A stretch of 64,000 nt of DNA from Neobacillus driksii (GTDB taxonomy: Bacteria > Bacillota > Bacilli > Bacillales > Cytobacillaceae), in contig NZ_JACCBX010000008.1 of the NCBI RefSeq assembly GCF_013409995.1, forward strand, positions 43,797 to 107,796. Direction: 5' to 3'. Below are positions 28,900-38,335 of this stretch, in pieces (position 1 is the stretch's first letter; each line of letters opens with the position of its first letter). The notes under the pieces are model-generated. The model was not told the origin of the DNA. It searched no databases and saw only the letters and a program-made list of their open reading frames with translations. The translations under genes were made by a program, and so were the position numbers.

Positions 28900-29082
28900 T
28901 TAATTATGCACCTGCTTTATCAAGTCTAACTCTCTTTTCGAATTATTCATTTGAAGAGATTTTTGCAAATGAATCATCTCATTCTGAATATTCAGTAATG
29001 CTTCTATTTCAGGATCTTTTTTAATAGACGAAGACTGTCTTCGTCGAGTAGCATTTGCCATCGTTTCACAAACATATAGCAT
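28900..29082 (-). CDS. Small helical protein, about 60 aa
   Basis: Not recognised with confidence. The frame begins at 29124, but its first codons come from a terminator hairpin, so a start at 29082 (MLYVCETMANATRRRQ, behind GAGGAAAAG) or at the next methionine is more likely. The product is polar and probably helical. The C-terminal part (QNEMIHLQKS...NSKRELDLIKQ) faintly resembles Spo0E-like phosphatases, which end in an S-x-ELD-x-I motif, but the usual spacing is not kept. Confidence 0.4.
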   Translation of the reverse strand: MLYVCETMANATRRRQSSSIKKDPEIEALLNIQNEMIHLQKSLQMNNSKRELDLIKQVHN

Positions 29083-29110
29083 TTGGGAAAGCTTTTCCTC
29101 TGAATGAAAA

Positions 29111-29153
29111 AAGGACACTAGCACAATTAACGAGTAATTGTATTAGTGTCCTT
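29111..29153 (-). terminator. Terminator of the XdhC-MocA operon
   Basis: Long imperfect stem: AAGGACACTA (29111-29120) and ACAATTA pair with TAATTGTA and TAGTGTCCTT (to 29153). On the minus strand it ends in CCTTTTTTC. It lies about 107 bases behind the MocA-like gene and marks the end of the whole catabolic block. Confidence 0.75.
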
Positions 29154-29259
29154 CTTGAATATCGTAAAAGGATCTCCTTATTAGGTGAAAGCAAATTAAC
29201 GTTGCTACGATTCATGATTTATTTCCCTACACCTTACCTCCCCCCACAATTCCTCAATC

Positions 29260-29853
29260 TTATTTTAAGAGTTGTTTAGTTTTTCTATAATCTTCAGGTG
29301 TATCAATATCCATACCCCAAAATTTGTGATCAAATGAAAGAATTTTTGTATCGTTTTTATATTTATTTATTATTTCTTTACCACCTTGGTCACCCTCTAA
29401 ATTTAGAAATTCATCATATAAGCTTCTACCAATTAAAATCGGATGACCGAAATTGCCATGATACTGGGGCCGTATAATACGTGTATCTTTACTAAACTGT
29501 TCAATCATTGACCGTATGACCAAATCGGGAACAAATGGCTGATCGGCTAAAAAAATGAAGGTGGCATCTGTACGATTCTTAATATTTTCAATCCCTATTT
29601 TTAGTGACGATGACATCCCTTTTTCATAGCTAGGGTTATAGATATATTCCACATTTAATAAATCCGAGGATTCGGTTTTAAACGACTGTATGTGTTGGCC
29701 CGCTATTAAACAGATTGGCTGAATGTGATTTCTCATTGCTTGTTCAAGTGGATAACGAAAAAGTGGTTTTCCATTTAGGGGCAATAAAAGTTTAGGCTTG
29801 CCCATTCGTTTAGACAATCCAGCTGCAAGAATGATAGCTCCGATCTTAGGCAT
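29260..29853 (-). CDS. MocA-like molybdenum cofactor cytidylyltransferase
   Basis: 197 residues of the MobA-like NTP transferase family. The nucleotide-binding N-terminus IILAAGLSKRMGKPKLLLPL is intact, with the metal-binding aspartate in FIFLADQPFV near residue 104 and the C-terminal DIDTPEDY. Members such as MocA and B. subtilis PucB attach CMP to the pterin for molybdenum hydroxylases of the xanthine dehydrogenase family. Its start overlaps the XdhC gene by 8 bases. Its place in the same strand block as a three-subunit molybdenum hydroxylase makes that enzyme the likely client. Confidence 0.87.
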   Translation of the reverse strand: MPKIGAIILAAGLSKRMGKPKLLLPLNGKPLFRYPLEQAMRNHIQPICLIAGQHIQSFKTESSDLLNVEYIYNPSYEKGMSSSLKIGIENIKNRTDATFIFLADQPFVPDLVIRSMIEQFSKDTRIIRPQYHGNFGHPILIGRSLYDEFLNLEGDQGGKEIINKYKNDTKILSFDHKFWGMDIDTPEDYRKTKQLLK

Positions 29854-30898
29854 GGATTTTCAATTTCCCTTTTAGTGATTTCCCCTCACGATTGGATCGT
29901 ACCGCCATCAATTCAGAAACAATACTTATTGCCACTTCTTCCATCGTTTCTGCGCCTATGTCTAGACCAATAGGTGAAAAAATCTCTTTCCCTATGGTTA
30001 GGTCCTCTCCTATATTTACTATCATTTCATGTGTTCTTGATACAGGTCCTAAAACACCAATGTATTTCGGATTACTTTTTAGGGCAAGATGGAGAGCCTC
30101 TTCATCGCGACTCTGCAAATGATTCATAATAACCCACCATGCATTACTTACATTTTCTGGATTTATATTTTCTGGCAGCTCAACAAGATGATTGGCAGCA
30201 GGGAAGTAGCGTTCTTTATTAAATTCACTACGCGGATCTAGAACAGTTACAGAAAATCCTGCTTTTGCAGCAAATTCTACTACAGGTATTGCATCCTTTC
30301 CAGCACCTGCTACTATTAATTTTTGGCTTGGACGAATGGCATCAACCACAAATTTCCGCTCTTCCCATTTAACAATTTCAGCTCTCTTCTGTGATTTGAG
30401 GCTCTTTAGTGCACTTTCGTACACGACGGAAGGAAGGTATTGACTGTCACCAATGATATCTCCATTTTTTGTGACTATTGCTTTAACTCCTGTTTGTATT
30501 TCAATAATAAAGGAAAATTCCTCTTCGTCGTTTAAAAATTTGTCAGTCAACTTCCAAAATGGATCCTCCCTTTTTGCAGGAAGGATGAGAATTTCTAATG
30601 CCCCTTTACAGCCAATTCCCAAACTCCAGATTTCGTTGTCACTTAAATCATAGTTTTTCATCATTGGTGTTCCTGTTTTGAGAGCTATTTCAGCATAACC
30701 ATAAATATCACCTTCTAAGCATCCACCGCTGATTGTTCCTATCATTTCTGCATCCTCTGCCATCATCATTTTTGCGCCTGGCAATCGGTATGCTGATCCA
30801 TTAACACCAATTAACATAACAATAGAAGCTTTTTTATCCTTTTCCCAAACAGATTTAAGCGCATTCATGATTGTACGAAATTCTATTAATTGTGACAT
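29846..30898 (-). CDS. xdhC: XdhC family molybdenum-enzyme maturation factor
   Basis: 350 residues with both family domains: an N-terminal part including GTISGGCLEGDIYGYAE near residue 72 and a C-terminal NAD-binding-like part LIVAGAGKDAIPVVEFAAKAGFSVTVLDPR near 190-220. XdhC/PucA proteins bind and sulfurate the molybdenum cofactor and insert it into xanthine dehydrogenase-type enzymes. It fits the CoxL-like hydroxylase 7 kb upstream on the same strand. ATG behind GGGAGGAGCTAGATT. Confidence 0.92.
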   Translation of the reverse strand: MSQLIEFRTIMNALKSVWEKDKKASIVMLIGVNGSAYRLPGAKMMMAEDAEMIGTISGGCLEGDIYGYAEIALKTGTPMMKNYDLSDNEIWSLGIGCKGALEILILPAKREDPFWKLTDKFLNDEEEFSFIIEIQTGVKAIVTKNGDIIGDSQYLPSVVYESALKSLKSQKRAEIVKWEERKFVVDAIRPSQKLIVAGAGKDAIPVVEFAAKAGFSVTVLDPRSEFNKERYFPAANHLVELPENINPENVSNAWWVIMNHLQSRDEEALHLALKSNPKYIGVLGPVSRTHEMIVNIGEDLTIGKEIFSPIGLDIGAETMEEVAISIVSELMAVRSNREGKSLKGKLKIHA

Positions 30899-31061
30899 AA
30901 TCTAGCTCCTCCCTAGTGATGGCGCTTTATTGTTATCATATACTTTTTAAAGAATATTTTCAATTATCTGTTAATTATTAGTATTCCAGATTTGCTTAGT
31001 TTAAATAAACAAATAAGCTTTTCCTATTTCAAAAAAAAGGTTTATTTCCATCGATGCGGGT

Positions 31062-32303
31062 TCAATCTAATTTCTGCTTCACATTAATAGTTTGGATAAG
31101 GATAGCACTAGCGAGTAGGAGTATAATACAAAGCCACAGTGTTGATATATAGTTTAGTGAGACACTAAATAAAAACCCTGGAATTAACGAACCAAATGCT
31201 GCTCCGATTTGGTGAAAAAAGCTTACCATTCCAAAAGCTGACCCCATTCGGTTGATTCCAAAAATTTTGGAACATACCATTGTAAATGGGGCTATAGTGG
31301 CAATATCAGTACACCCATATAAGATTGCAAAAGTAAATAACAGTACAGGTTGATCCGTATTTAGCAATAGTAGTAATGCTATAATCCTAATTATAAATAA
31401 TATAGAAAGTAATTTTTTATTACTGAATCTATCAGTTATATACCCAACGGCGATTGTACCAACAATATTTGAGATTCCATATACTAGCATAGCATTGCCA
31501 ACGAGAGACCGAGAATATCCCATACCTTCCCCTAGCGGAACCAAATGGGTATAAATCAAACCAACATCAGTAAATCCACATATAAAATAGGTTGTGATAA
31601 TGACCCACGTGATTGGATATCGAAATATTGTAAATACGGCATCTTTAGTTGGTTTCTCCTTAATTTTAGTATTGTTGCCTTCATCCAGCTGATCACTTTT
31701 CGGGTGGTCTCGAAAAAATAGGGCAAATAGGGGGATTAGAAGTAGAGCATAAACCCCGCCATAAAGGACAAACAGCCATTTCCAGCCAATCTTTTCTATT
31801 AAATACACATTTAATGGTGTGCAAATCATCGGACCAGCTGCCATACCTACTACCACAATACTAATCATTAGTCCCTTCTTTTCCTTAAACCACCTTACAA
31901 TCGCAACGGATACAGTAATGTTTGAGGCAAATCCAAATCCAATAGAGCCTATGAAACCATATAAAATGAATATATGCCAAATACTTTCTGCAAAATATGA
32001 ACCTAGCAAGCAAAAACTTATTAGAACCATGCTGTAGGTTAAAACTTTACGTGGCCCAATTTTATCTGCAAGTCTCCCAGCAACGACAAGGCTAATACCG
32101 TAAATAAAAAGACTAAAGAAAGATACAATGCTTACCGATACGCGACTAACTGAAAAGTATTCTTCCCATGGGGTAACAAAGGTTCCAAAGGTGCCACGGA
32201 TTCCCAAGGCTGCAAACATAGCAGTAAAAGAAAGGGCAACGATAATATATCCATAATAAAATCTGGGTTTACTTTCTACCACTGTAAGAGCAGCCTTTCC
32301 CAT
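31062..32303 (-). CDS. MFS transporter (monocarboxylate/oxalate-formate type)
   Basis: 413 residues, 12 predicted transmembrane helices. The N-terminal YYGYIIVALSFTAMFAALGIRGTFGTFVTPWEEYF and the loop VVAGRLADKIGPRKVL are typical of the MCT/OFA-like branch of the major facilitator superfamily, which moves carboxylates. It begins 5 bases after the BenE-like gene (leader AAAGGGGTGAATAT). In this setting it may import the substrate or export an acidic intermediate. A 163-base gap follows before xdhC. Confidence 0.83.
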   Translation of the reverse strand: MGKAALTVVESKPRFYYGYIIVALSFTAMFAALGIRGTFGTFVTPWEEYFSVSRVSVSIVSFFSLFIYGISLVVAGRLADKIGPRKVLTYSMVLISFCLLGSYFAESIWHIFILYGFIGSIGFGFASNITVSVAIVRWFKEKKGLMISIVVVGMAAGPMICTPLNVYLIEKIGWKWLFVLYGGVYALLLIPLFALFFRDHPKSDQLDEGNNTKIKEKPTKDAVFTIFRYPITWVIITTYFICGFTDVGLIYTHLVPLGEGMGYSRSLVGNAMLVYGISNIVGTIAVGYITDRFSNKKLLSILFIIRIIALLLLLNTDQPVLLFTFAILYGCTDIATIAPFTMVCSKIFGINRMGSAFGMVSFFHQIGAAFGSLIPGFLFSVSLNYISTLWLCIILLLASAILIQTINVKQKLD

Positions 32304-32307
32304 ATAT

Positions 32308-33537
32308 TCACCCCTTTCCTGCCTGTTTATCTTTTTTCATTTCTATAAAATTTGCTATTAAAGCTCCTCCTGCTAACGCCCATACAGGTGCACTTATATA
32401 AAATACACTTATGTTTGACATGGCAATAACAAAGGTAAATGTAACACTCATTATCATGTTTGGTTTTGAAAAGCTTAGATTTAGGCTGGAACCCAAAACG
32501 CCAATTAGAGCAATTCCTGCAAGCATTGACACAAAATCGCCCGGTAAGGATTTAATAAAAGGCACCGTCCACCAGGAAAAAATACCGAACAATAAGATAA
32601 TAGCCCCTGATACTATAGCGGCTATATACCTTTTTTCTTTCAAACCTGTTTCCTCTCCTGAGCAAATAGCTGTCATCATTCCCGCAACATTTGCAGACTG
32701 GCCGCCAAACAAATTTGCAAAGAGAGAAAATATTCCACTTAACGTAACGATTCGATTAATGGGAGGCTTATAATTGTTTTGTTCCAATACGCCGATTCCT
32801 GGTGCCGCGTCATTGCTCAGGATTAATAAGGCCAAAGGCACTGAAACGGTAAAAACGTTTAAAAGATTAAATTCCGGCAGTTGTAATTGTGGCACCACAA
32901 AACCAATTGTACTTCCCGCTGTAGAATCAAAATTATAGGTTAGAAACAAAACGAGGAATCCAGAGAAAACGGCAGCTATCACGGGCGGGACTCGTAATTT
33001 CCACTTTGAAAACAAAAAATATGTGAGCAAAGCGGTTCCCCCAATCAGAGGCAGGTGTTGTACAGAAACAATTAATCTTACAACATAGCTTGTAATGATC
33101 CCTGCCATCATTGCTGCGATAATTTGCTTTGGAACATATTTCATAAATTTAGAAAATAACCCGAGAATCCCGATTAAAAAGATTAATAGACTTGAAATAA
33201 TATAGCTGCCTATTAATTGATGGTAAGGTACCTGCGAAGTTATGGTTGCTAAGAAAGCAACACCTGTGATGGAGTGGGCACCTACAATGGGAATCCCATA
33301 ATATATTGGAACCACAATACTAAAAAGTCCTCCAAAAAAATAGACGGAAAACATCCAAAAAATTGTTTGAGCATCTGAAAAATTGCCACTTGCTGCTGCT
33401 TCTAATATAATCACGGGCGGACCAGTGACTGCAAGTAATCCAGAAACAATACCCGACGAAAGATTCTGGGGATGAATCGATGCCATTGATTGTTGTAATG
33501 AAGGTAATTTTAGCGGATGTAAATCGCCCTTCCTCAT
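32308..33537 (-). CDS. BenE-type benzoate/H+ symporter family protein
   Basis: About 409 residues with 11-12 hydrophobic helices. Family marks include LLAVTGPPVIILEAA near residue 35, PIVGAHSITGVAFLATITSQ near 87 and GVLGSSLNLSF near 347. BenE carriers are proton-coupled importers of benzoate and related aromatic acids; the true substrate is not known here. The ATG at 33537 follows GGGGGTATATAAA; 13 earlier codons are excluded. A strong hairpin separates it from the liv-like genes. Confidence 0.82.
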   Translation of the reverse strand: MRKGDLHPLKLPSLQQSMASIHPQNLSSGIVSGLLAVTGPPVIILEAAASGNFSDAQTIFWMFSVYFFGGLFSIVVPIYYGIPIVGAHSITGVAFLATITSQVPYHQLIGSYIISSLLIFLIGILGLFSKFMKYVPKQIIAAMMAGIITSYVVRLIVSVQHLPLIGGTALLTYFLFSKWKLRVPPVIAAVFSGFLVLFLTYNFDSTAGSTIGFVVPQLQLPEFNLLNVFTVSVPLALLILSNDAAPGIGVLEQNNYKPPINRIVTLSGIFSLFANLFGGQSANVAGMMTAICSGEETGLKEKRYIAAIVSGAIILLFGIFSWWTVPFIKSLPGDFVSMLAGIALIGVLGSSLNLSFSKPNMIMSVTFTFVIAMSNISVFYISAPVWALAGGALIANFIEMKKDKQAGKG

Positions 33538-33563
33538 TTTATATACCCCCAAACATATTAAAT

Positions 33564-33599
33564 AACAAAGAGGCAAATTCCTATCTTTGCCTCTTTGTT
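33564..33599 (-). terminator. Hairpin between Liv-type genes and BenE-like gene
   Basis: Perfect 14-bp stem AACAAAGAGGCAAA / TTTGCCTCTTTGTT. The following minus-strand sequence (ATTTAATATG) is only moderately T-rich, so it may end most transcripts or act as a processing or stability element. Confidence 0.7.
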
Positions 33600-33625
33600 T
33601 CCTATATTTTAACTATTCCGAATTT

Positions 33626-34873
33626 TTATTCAAGAAAATCTGCAGTGAAGAACTCGTTTTGTTTCCATTCGCCATCTTTAACTTCCATTAAAGCATAGGA
33701 AGCTAATACATTACCGTGTTTGTCAAAGTCAATTGGACCAGAGGCACCTTGATAGTCAATATCGTTTCCTGCACGTAGTTCCTTAAGTCCTTCTTCAAAG
33801 GTCGTAACTACCTTGCCTGGAGGGTTCGTGACTTCACGGATTTTTTTATTAATCGCACTGCCACTTGCTTCACCCGCTGCTTCCATAGCCAAAGCAGAAG
33901 CAATTAATAGGTCATACGTATTGGCATTATAGTATCCGCCAGATGGTTTAGCGTTAAACTTGGACTCGTAATCCTTATTGAATCGCTTGAAGCCTTCATT
34001 GTTTTCATCTTCCATTGGAATAATGGTCTTAATTCCTTCCGCGATATCCTTACCAATAACATCAATAAATTCTTGTACAGCAACGTCTGGTGTTACATAC
34101 CATTCCCAATTATAACCTCTTTGCTTTGCTGATTTAAAAATAGTAGGTGCAGTGTCAATCGCACCAGAGTAATATACTAATTTTGGATTCGCATCGGCGA
34201 TCTTTTTCAATTCACCATTGTACGTATTCTGACCTGTATTAAAGGTTACCTCTGCTAAAATCTTACCACCCAAACTTTCATACGTTTCTCTAAATCTCTC
34301 AACATCACTTTGGGCACCTTCATAGTTTCCTACCATAACAGCTATTTCTTTAATACCGCTCTCTATCAATACCTTTGCGCGAACCTCCCCAATCGTTGAA
34401 TCCGATGCGGCTGTCCGGAATGCAAAATTCCCACCAACCTCATCAAGTTCTGTTGAGCCTGCAAAAGCGGACATAATCGGCACTTTTGATTTTGGCGCTT
34501 CTTTTAATAAAGCAAGCATAGATTCAGTTTCGGGTCCAATCGCTGCAACAGCCTTATCTGCGTTGACCAGCTTTTGATACCCTTTAATCGACCCTTCAAC
34601 AGTAGAAGCTGTATCTACGTCGATAATATTAATTTTCTTCCCTTCTAAGATTCCACCTGCGGCGTTAATTTCATCTTTTGCCAACAAAATAGAATTGATA
34701 TTCTCCTTTGTAAACGCTCCAAGCCAGCCAGTAAGCCCTGATAAAAATCCAACGTTAATATCACCACCACTGCTTGAGCCACTATTTCCTGAACTTCCTG
34801 TAGAGCTTGCGCACCCAGTCATAACCGTTAATGCCGTACAAATGGATATAGCAGCCATCGATACTTTCTTCAT
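33626..34873 (-). CDS. livJ: Branched-chain/aromatic acid ABC transporter binding lipoprotein
   Basis: 415 residues of the Leu/Ile/Val-binding (Peripla_BP_6) family. Lipobox MTGCASS after an N-terminal hydrophobic segment; mature part begins INVGFLSGLTGWLGAFTKENIN, with KINIIDVDTASTVEGSIKG near residue 84 and PSGGYYNANTYDLLIASALA near 310. In catabolic clusters such receptors often bind aromatic acids rather than amino acids. Last of the five importer genes (livH-M-G-F-J order), 13 bases behind livF. Confidence 0.9.
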   Translation of the reverse strand: MKKVSMAAISICTALTVMTGCASSTGSSGNSGSSSGGDINVGFLSGLTGWLGAFTKENINSILLAKDEINAAGGILEGKKINIIDVDTASTVEGSIKGYQKLVNADKAVAAIGPETESMLALLKEAPKSKVPIMSAFAGSTELDEVGGNFAFRTAASDSTIGEVRAKVLIESGIKEIAVMVGNYEGAQSDVERFRETYESLGGKILAEVTFNTGQNTYNGELKKIADANPKLVYYSGAIDTAPTIFKSAKQRGYNWEWYVTPDVAVQEFIDVIGKDIAEGIKTIIPMEDENNEGFKRFNKDYESKFNAKPSGGYYNANTYDLLIASALAMEAAGEASGSAINKKIREVTNPPGKVVTTFEEGLKELRAGNDIDYQGASGPIDFDKHGNVLASYALMEVKDGEWKQNEFFTADFLE

Positions 34874-34886
34874 TACTTTCTCCCCC

Positions 34887-35591
34887 TTAGTGGCCCAAGA
34901 ATAATTCTTCGAAATTTTCTTCTTCCAAAAACTGTTTTCCAGTCCGTTCCATCTTAATGATTCCAGAGTCCATTAAATAAACACGATCAGCATGCTTTAG
35001 CACTTCTTTTGGATTTTCCTCAACGACCCATATTACAGTTGTGCCTTTATCACGAATTTCAACAATCATATCGATTAACCCTTGAATAATTTGAGGAGCC
35101 AATCCGGTTATGGGTTCATCTAGGAGAAGAAATTTAGGGTTCACAATCAATGCACTTGCTAAGGCTAACATCTGTCTTTCTCCGCCGCTTAACGTTCCAG
35201 CTTTCTGATTAATCCGTTCTTGTAGGCGGGGAAACATCTCAAACATCTCATCTATTTTTTTCTTAGGTTTTTTTAGCGTGTACGCACCCATTTCAAGATT
35301 CTCAAAAACAGTTAATTCCGCAAAGACATTTTTTCGCTGTGGAACATATCCTAAGCCCATCTTTGAAATATCACTTGGGGATACATTGTCAATCCGCTTC
35401 CCTTGAAATGAAATCGAACCACTCATCACAGGAAGCAAACCGCTAATGGTATGCATTAAGGTTGTTTTCCCGGCACCATTAGAACCAATAATTCCCACCA
35501 TCTCCCCCTGATTTACATGGAGACTGAGCCCATGTAAAATGGGGATTTTTCCATAACCCGAAACAACATCTTTTACTTCAAGAAAGCTCAT
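34887..35591 (-). CDS. livF: LivF-like ABC transporter ATP-binding protein
   Basis: 234 residues. Walker A GSNGAGKTT near residue 41, signature LSGGERQMLALASAL near 137 and Walker B FLLLDEPITGLAP near 158; the length and the C-terminus ending in ...FEELFLGH are typical of LivF. One of two ATPases of the importer. The ATG at 35591 lies directly behind the livG stop with GGGGGCGAGTTAAA as the site. Confidence 0.93.
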   Translation of the reverse strand: MSFLEVKDVVSGYGKIPILHGLSLHVNQGEMVGIIGSNGAGKTTLMHTISGLLPVMSGSISFQGKRIDNVSPSDISKMGLGYVPQRKNVFAELTVFENLEMGAYTLKKPKKKIDEMFEMFPRLQERINQKAGTLSGGERQMLALASALIVNPKFLLLDEPITGLAPQIIQGLIDMIVEIRDKGTTVIWVVEENPKEVLKHADRVYLMDSGIIKMERTGKQFLEEENFEELFLGH

Positions 35592-35592
35592 T

Positions 35593-36342
35593 TTAACTCG
35601 CCCCCAAGTATACAGATTTAACCTTTTCATTATTGGAAATTTCTTCTGGAGTACCTGACGCGATTAGCTCTCCATTTGCAAGACAATAGATCCGGTCACA
35701 TATCCGATAGATAAAACCTAGATTATGGTCAATTACAAGAAAAGTCATTCCTTCACTTCTAAGTCTTAAGATATGTTGTACCATTTTATCAAGCATGCTT
35801 GGATTTACACCTGATGCGGGTTCATCCAAAAGCATGATTTTTGGATTTGCCATTAACTGGCGGCATAATTCCAGCAATTTCAATTCTGCCGCACTTAAAT
35901 TTTCAGCAAGTTCATTTCGTTTTTCATATAAATTAAATTGCCGGAGCAGCGCGCAAACCTTATCATAATGTTCTCGCTCTGTGCGGATAATTTTCTTCTT
36001 TTTATAAAAAATAGAAAACAATCCTTCGCTTTCATTGGGAGGTACTACCATTAAGTTTTCTAGTAAAGTTAATTTTGAAAACCCTACTGGAGTCTGAAAA
36101 GTCCTTAATAGCCCTTTTCCCACTACAGTCTCTGGAGTAGAGGTATCAATTTTTTCATCCAAGAAGGAGATTTCACCAGAATTTGAAGGCATAAATAAAC
36201 TAATCATATTAAAAAGGGTTGTTTTTCCTGCTCCATTAGGACCGATTAGTCCAACAATTTCCCCTTTATTAACCTCCAGCGTTACATTTTTAACCGCCTG
36301 AACGCCTCCAAAGTTTTTACTCAGCTCCTTGACTTGCAGCAT
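35593..36342 (-). CDS. livG: LivG-like ABC transporter ATP-binding protein
   Basis: 249 residues. Walker A GPNGAGKTTLFNMIS near residue 35, signature LSAAELKLLELCRQL near 147 (a variant of the usual LSGGQ, normal for LivG) and Walker B IMLLDEPASGVNP near 169. Second ATPase of the importer. Its start lies inside the end of livM (26-base overlap), showing tight coupling. Confidence 0.93.
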   Translation of the reverse strand: MLQVKELSKNFGGVQAVKNVTLEVNKGEIVGLIGPNGAGKTTLFNMISLFMPSNSGEISFLDEKIDTSTPETVVGKGLLRTFQTPVGFSKLTLLENLMVVPPNESEGLFSIFYKKKKIIRTEREHYDKVCALLRQFNLYEKRNELAENLSAAELKLLELCRQLMANPKIMLLDEPASGVNPSMLDKMVQHILRLRSEGMTFLVIDHNLGFIYRICDRIYCLANGELIASGTPEEISNNEKVKSVYLGAS

Positions 36343-37306
36343 TTTTTCCTACTCCCTTCGGTTCAAGGATTAACGAATTATCATGGAACTTGAATAGCTT
36401 CTCAACAGATTTAAACTTTTCAGCGATCAATCCCTGTGGAAGGAAGCGTAGTACAAGAATCAACATCATACCAGAGACAAATTGTCTTAACCCTGCTAAT
36501 ACAACACTATATTCAGCTGGTACTGGAATAAAGCGTGTCGCTTCTTGAACAAGGATGAGTACGAAGGCACCAATAACAGCTCCACGATTATTTCCGATCC
36601 CACCCAATACAAGTGCTGTCCAGACCGTAAACGTAATAGCAGAAGTAAACATATTCGGTGCAATGATCGACATGTACCAAACATAAAAGCAGCCAACTAA
36701 GCCAACCATCGAACTACTTAAAACAAACACTTTTAGCTTTGTGGCAAATATTTTCTTTCCTATCGATTGCGTTACGATTTCATTTTCACGAATAGCCCTC
36801 ATATAACGACCCATTGGAGAATCGGCCAGTCTTTGGGCAAAGAAATAAAATATGGCCAAACTTAGTAGAACTAAACCTGTGAAAAATAACATGTAATTTG
36901 CACCAGGAATGAATTCTTGAAACGGCTTTTCTAGACCAAAAAATCCGATGTTTCCATTTGTTAACCATTCTTCATTTCCAGCAACAATTCTAATGATTTC
37001 AGCAAAAGCGAACGTTGTAATTAAAAGATATTCACTCTGTAAACGAAGTGAGGTATAGCCAATAAATAAGCTTAGTAACCCTGTGATGATGACCGAACCA
37101 ATAACACCCGCGATCATTGGAAGCCCAAGTCCCTCAGGAGCATCTATCGTAAGCAATGTGTAGGAGTATGCACCCACTGCGAAATAACCGACAACCCCTA
37201 AATCCCAAAGCCCCAGTAGTCCGCCATTTACATTTAATGCCACCGCAAGCATGGCATAAATTCCGCCTAATGCAATGAGACCTGATAAGAAAACTAGTAT
37301 CTCCAT
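36317..37306 (-). CDS. livM: LivM-like ABC transporter permease
   Basis: 329 residues with about nine transmembrane helices. The family sequences LIALGGIYAMLAVALNVNGGLLGLWDLG near the start, SEYLLITTFAFAEIIRIVAGNEEWLTNG near residue 90 and LVLGGIGNNRGAVIGAF near 235 are clear. Forms the membrane channel together with LivH. Confidence 0.93.
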   Translation of the reverse strand: MEILVFLSGLIALGGIYAMLAVALNVNGGLLGLWDLGVVGYFAVGAYSYTLLTIDAPEGLGLPMIAGVIGSVIITGLLSLFIGYTSLRLQSEYLLITTFAFAEIIRIVAGNEEWLTNGNIGFFGLEKPFQEFIPGANYMLFFTGLVLLSLAIFYFFAQRLADSPMGRYMRAIRENEIVTQSIGKKIFATKLKVFVLSSSMVGLVGCFYVWYMSIIAPNMFTSAITFTVWTALVLGGIGNNRGAVIGAFVLILVQEATRFIPVPAEYSVVLAGLRQFVSGMMLILVLRFLPQGLIAEKFKSVEKLFKFHDNSLILEPKGVGKNAASQGAE

Positions 37307-38161
37307 TTAATGTGCACCACCCTTTGACAGTCCTTGAGGACGAATTAAAAGGACAAGAATCACAATAACGAATGCTATGGCTGTTCTGTATGAGGTAGGG
37401 ACGATCATTGTGCTAACATCCATACTCAGCCCGATAATTAATGCAGCAAGCATCGTACCGTATAAATTCCCCATACCTCCGACAATCACGACTGACATGA
37501 TGATCAAAATCTGCTGCCATCCTAACTCCATATTAAGAGTACCGGACATGGCCAGTAGAATGCCCGCTAGTCCTGCCAATCCCGATGATAGTAGCCAAAC
37601 ATAATTGGATAGTTTCTTAGAATTTATTCCCCTTAATTGTGCTAGATCTCGATTTTCTGCCATTGCTCTGAAACCTTTGCCATTTTTCGTTTTTGTTAAA
37701 ATAAAATGTAGACCAACCACACATACCACCGAGATAACAATAATCAACAATTCCTGATAAGAGAGAATCTGGCTGCCAAACACTTCAATCATATTGCTCG
37801 TCTCAAGTCCAAATGTTCGAATTTGCGGACCCACTATTGCCTGAACAATACCGTAAATTACCCAAGAGAGACCTATGGAAGTAAATAGCAATACTAGAAT
37901 TCCACTTTTCCGCACTGGAAAATAGAATACTTTAGCTAACAATAGCCCTAACACAGCGGTAGCGATGACGGAAAGGACCATTGCTAATGCAAATGGAAGG
38001 TTGAGTACGCTTTTGAAAAGATAGGCCATATAGGCCCCAATTAAAAGCATTTGACCATGTGCTATATTTAAGAAATTTTCTGTTTTCCAAACCATCGAGA
38101 AACCAATGGAAGCAATGATTAAGATACAACCAGTAATGATTCCATATATAACGTATTCCAT
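37307..38161 (-). CDS. livH: LivH-like ABC transporter permease
   Basis: 284 residues, about eight transmembrane helices; the family pieces FLNIAHGQMLLIGAYMAYLF near residue 35 and IMSVVIVGGMGNLYGTMLAALIIG near 230 are present. The stop is followed at once by the livM start. The ATG at 38161 has GAGGGAGGCTGAAG before it. First gene of the importer part; 174 bases separate it from the molybdenum hydroxylase large subunit. Confidence 0.93.
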   Translation of the reverse strand: MEYVIYGIITGCILIIASIGFSMVWKTENFLNIAHGQMLLIGAYMAYLFKSVLNLPFALAMVLSVIATAVLGLLLAKVFYFPVRKSGILVLLFTSIGLSWVIYGIVQAIVGPQIRTFGLETSNMIEVFGSQILSYQELLIIVISVVCVVGLHFILTKTKNGKGFRAMAENRDLAQLRGINSKKLSNYVWLLSSGLAGLAGILLAMSGTLNMELGWQQILIIMSVVIVGGMGNLYGTMLAALIIGLSMDVSTMIVPTSYRTAIAFVIVILVLLIRPQGLSKGGAH

Positions 38162-38335
38162 CTTCAGCCTCCCTCTACTTTCTGTATACATGGTTTTTTC
38201 TATTTAATGGTCAAGGGTCAAGGGTCAGATCCTTTAATAAGGCTATTCTCACCCTTGATTTGATATTTTTTATTATCACTGTGCATATGTTGTTTTCCTG
38301 TTAAAAAAATTTCTAAAAAGCATTCATGATTTTGC
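38162..38335. other. Gap between importer genes and hydroxylase genes
   Basis: No gene. Contains a short direct repeat (GGTCAAG twice, then GGTCAG, 38209-38228) whose TCAAGGGT unit is complementary to ACCCTTGA at about 38251-38258, so a hairpin with a long loop is possible. Confidence 0.4.

Noticed and set aside
29083..29124. First 14 codons of the 74-aa frame at 28900-29124
   Set aside because: They overlap the terminator of the XdhC-MocA operon, so a downstream start is more likely.
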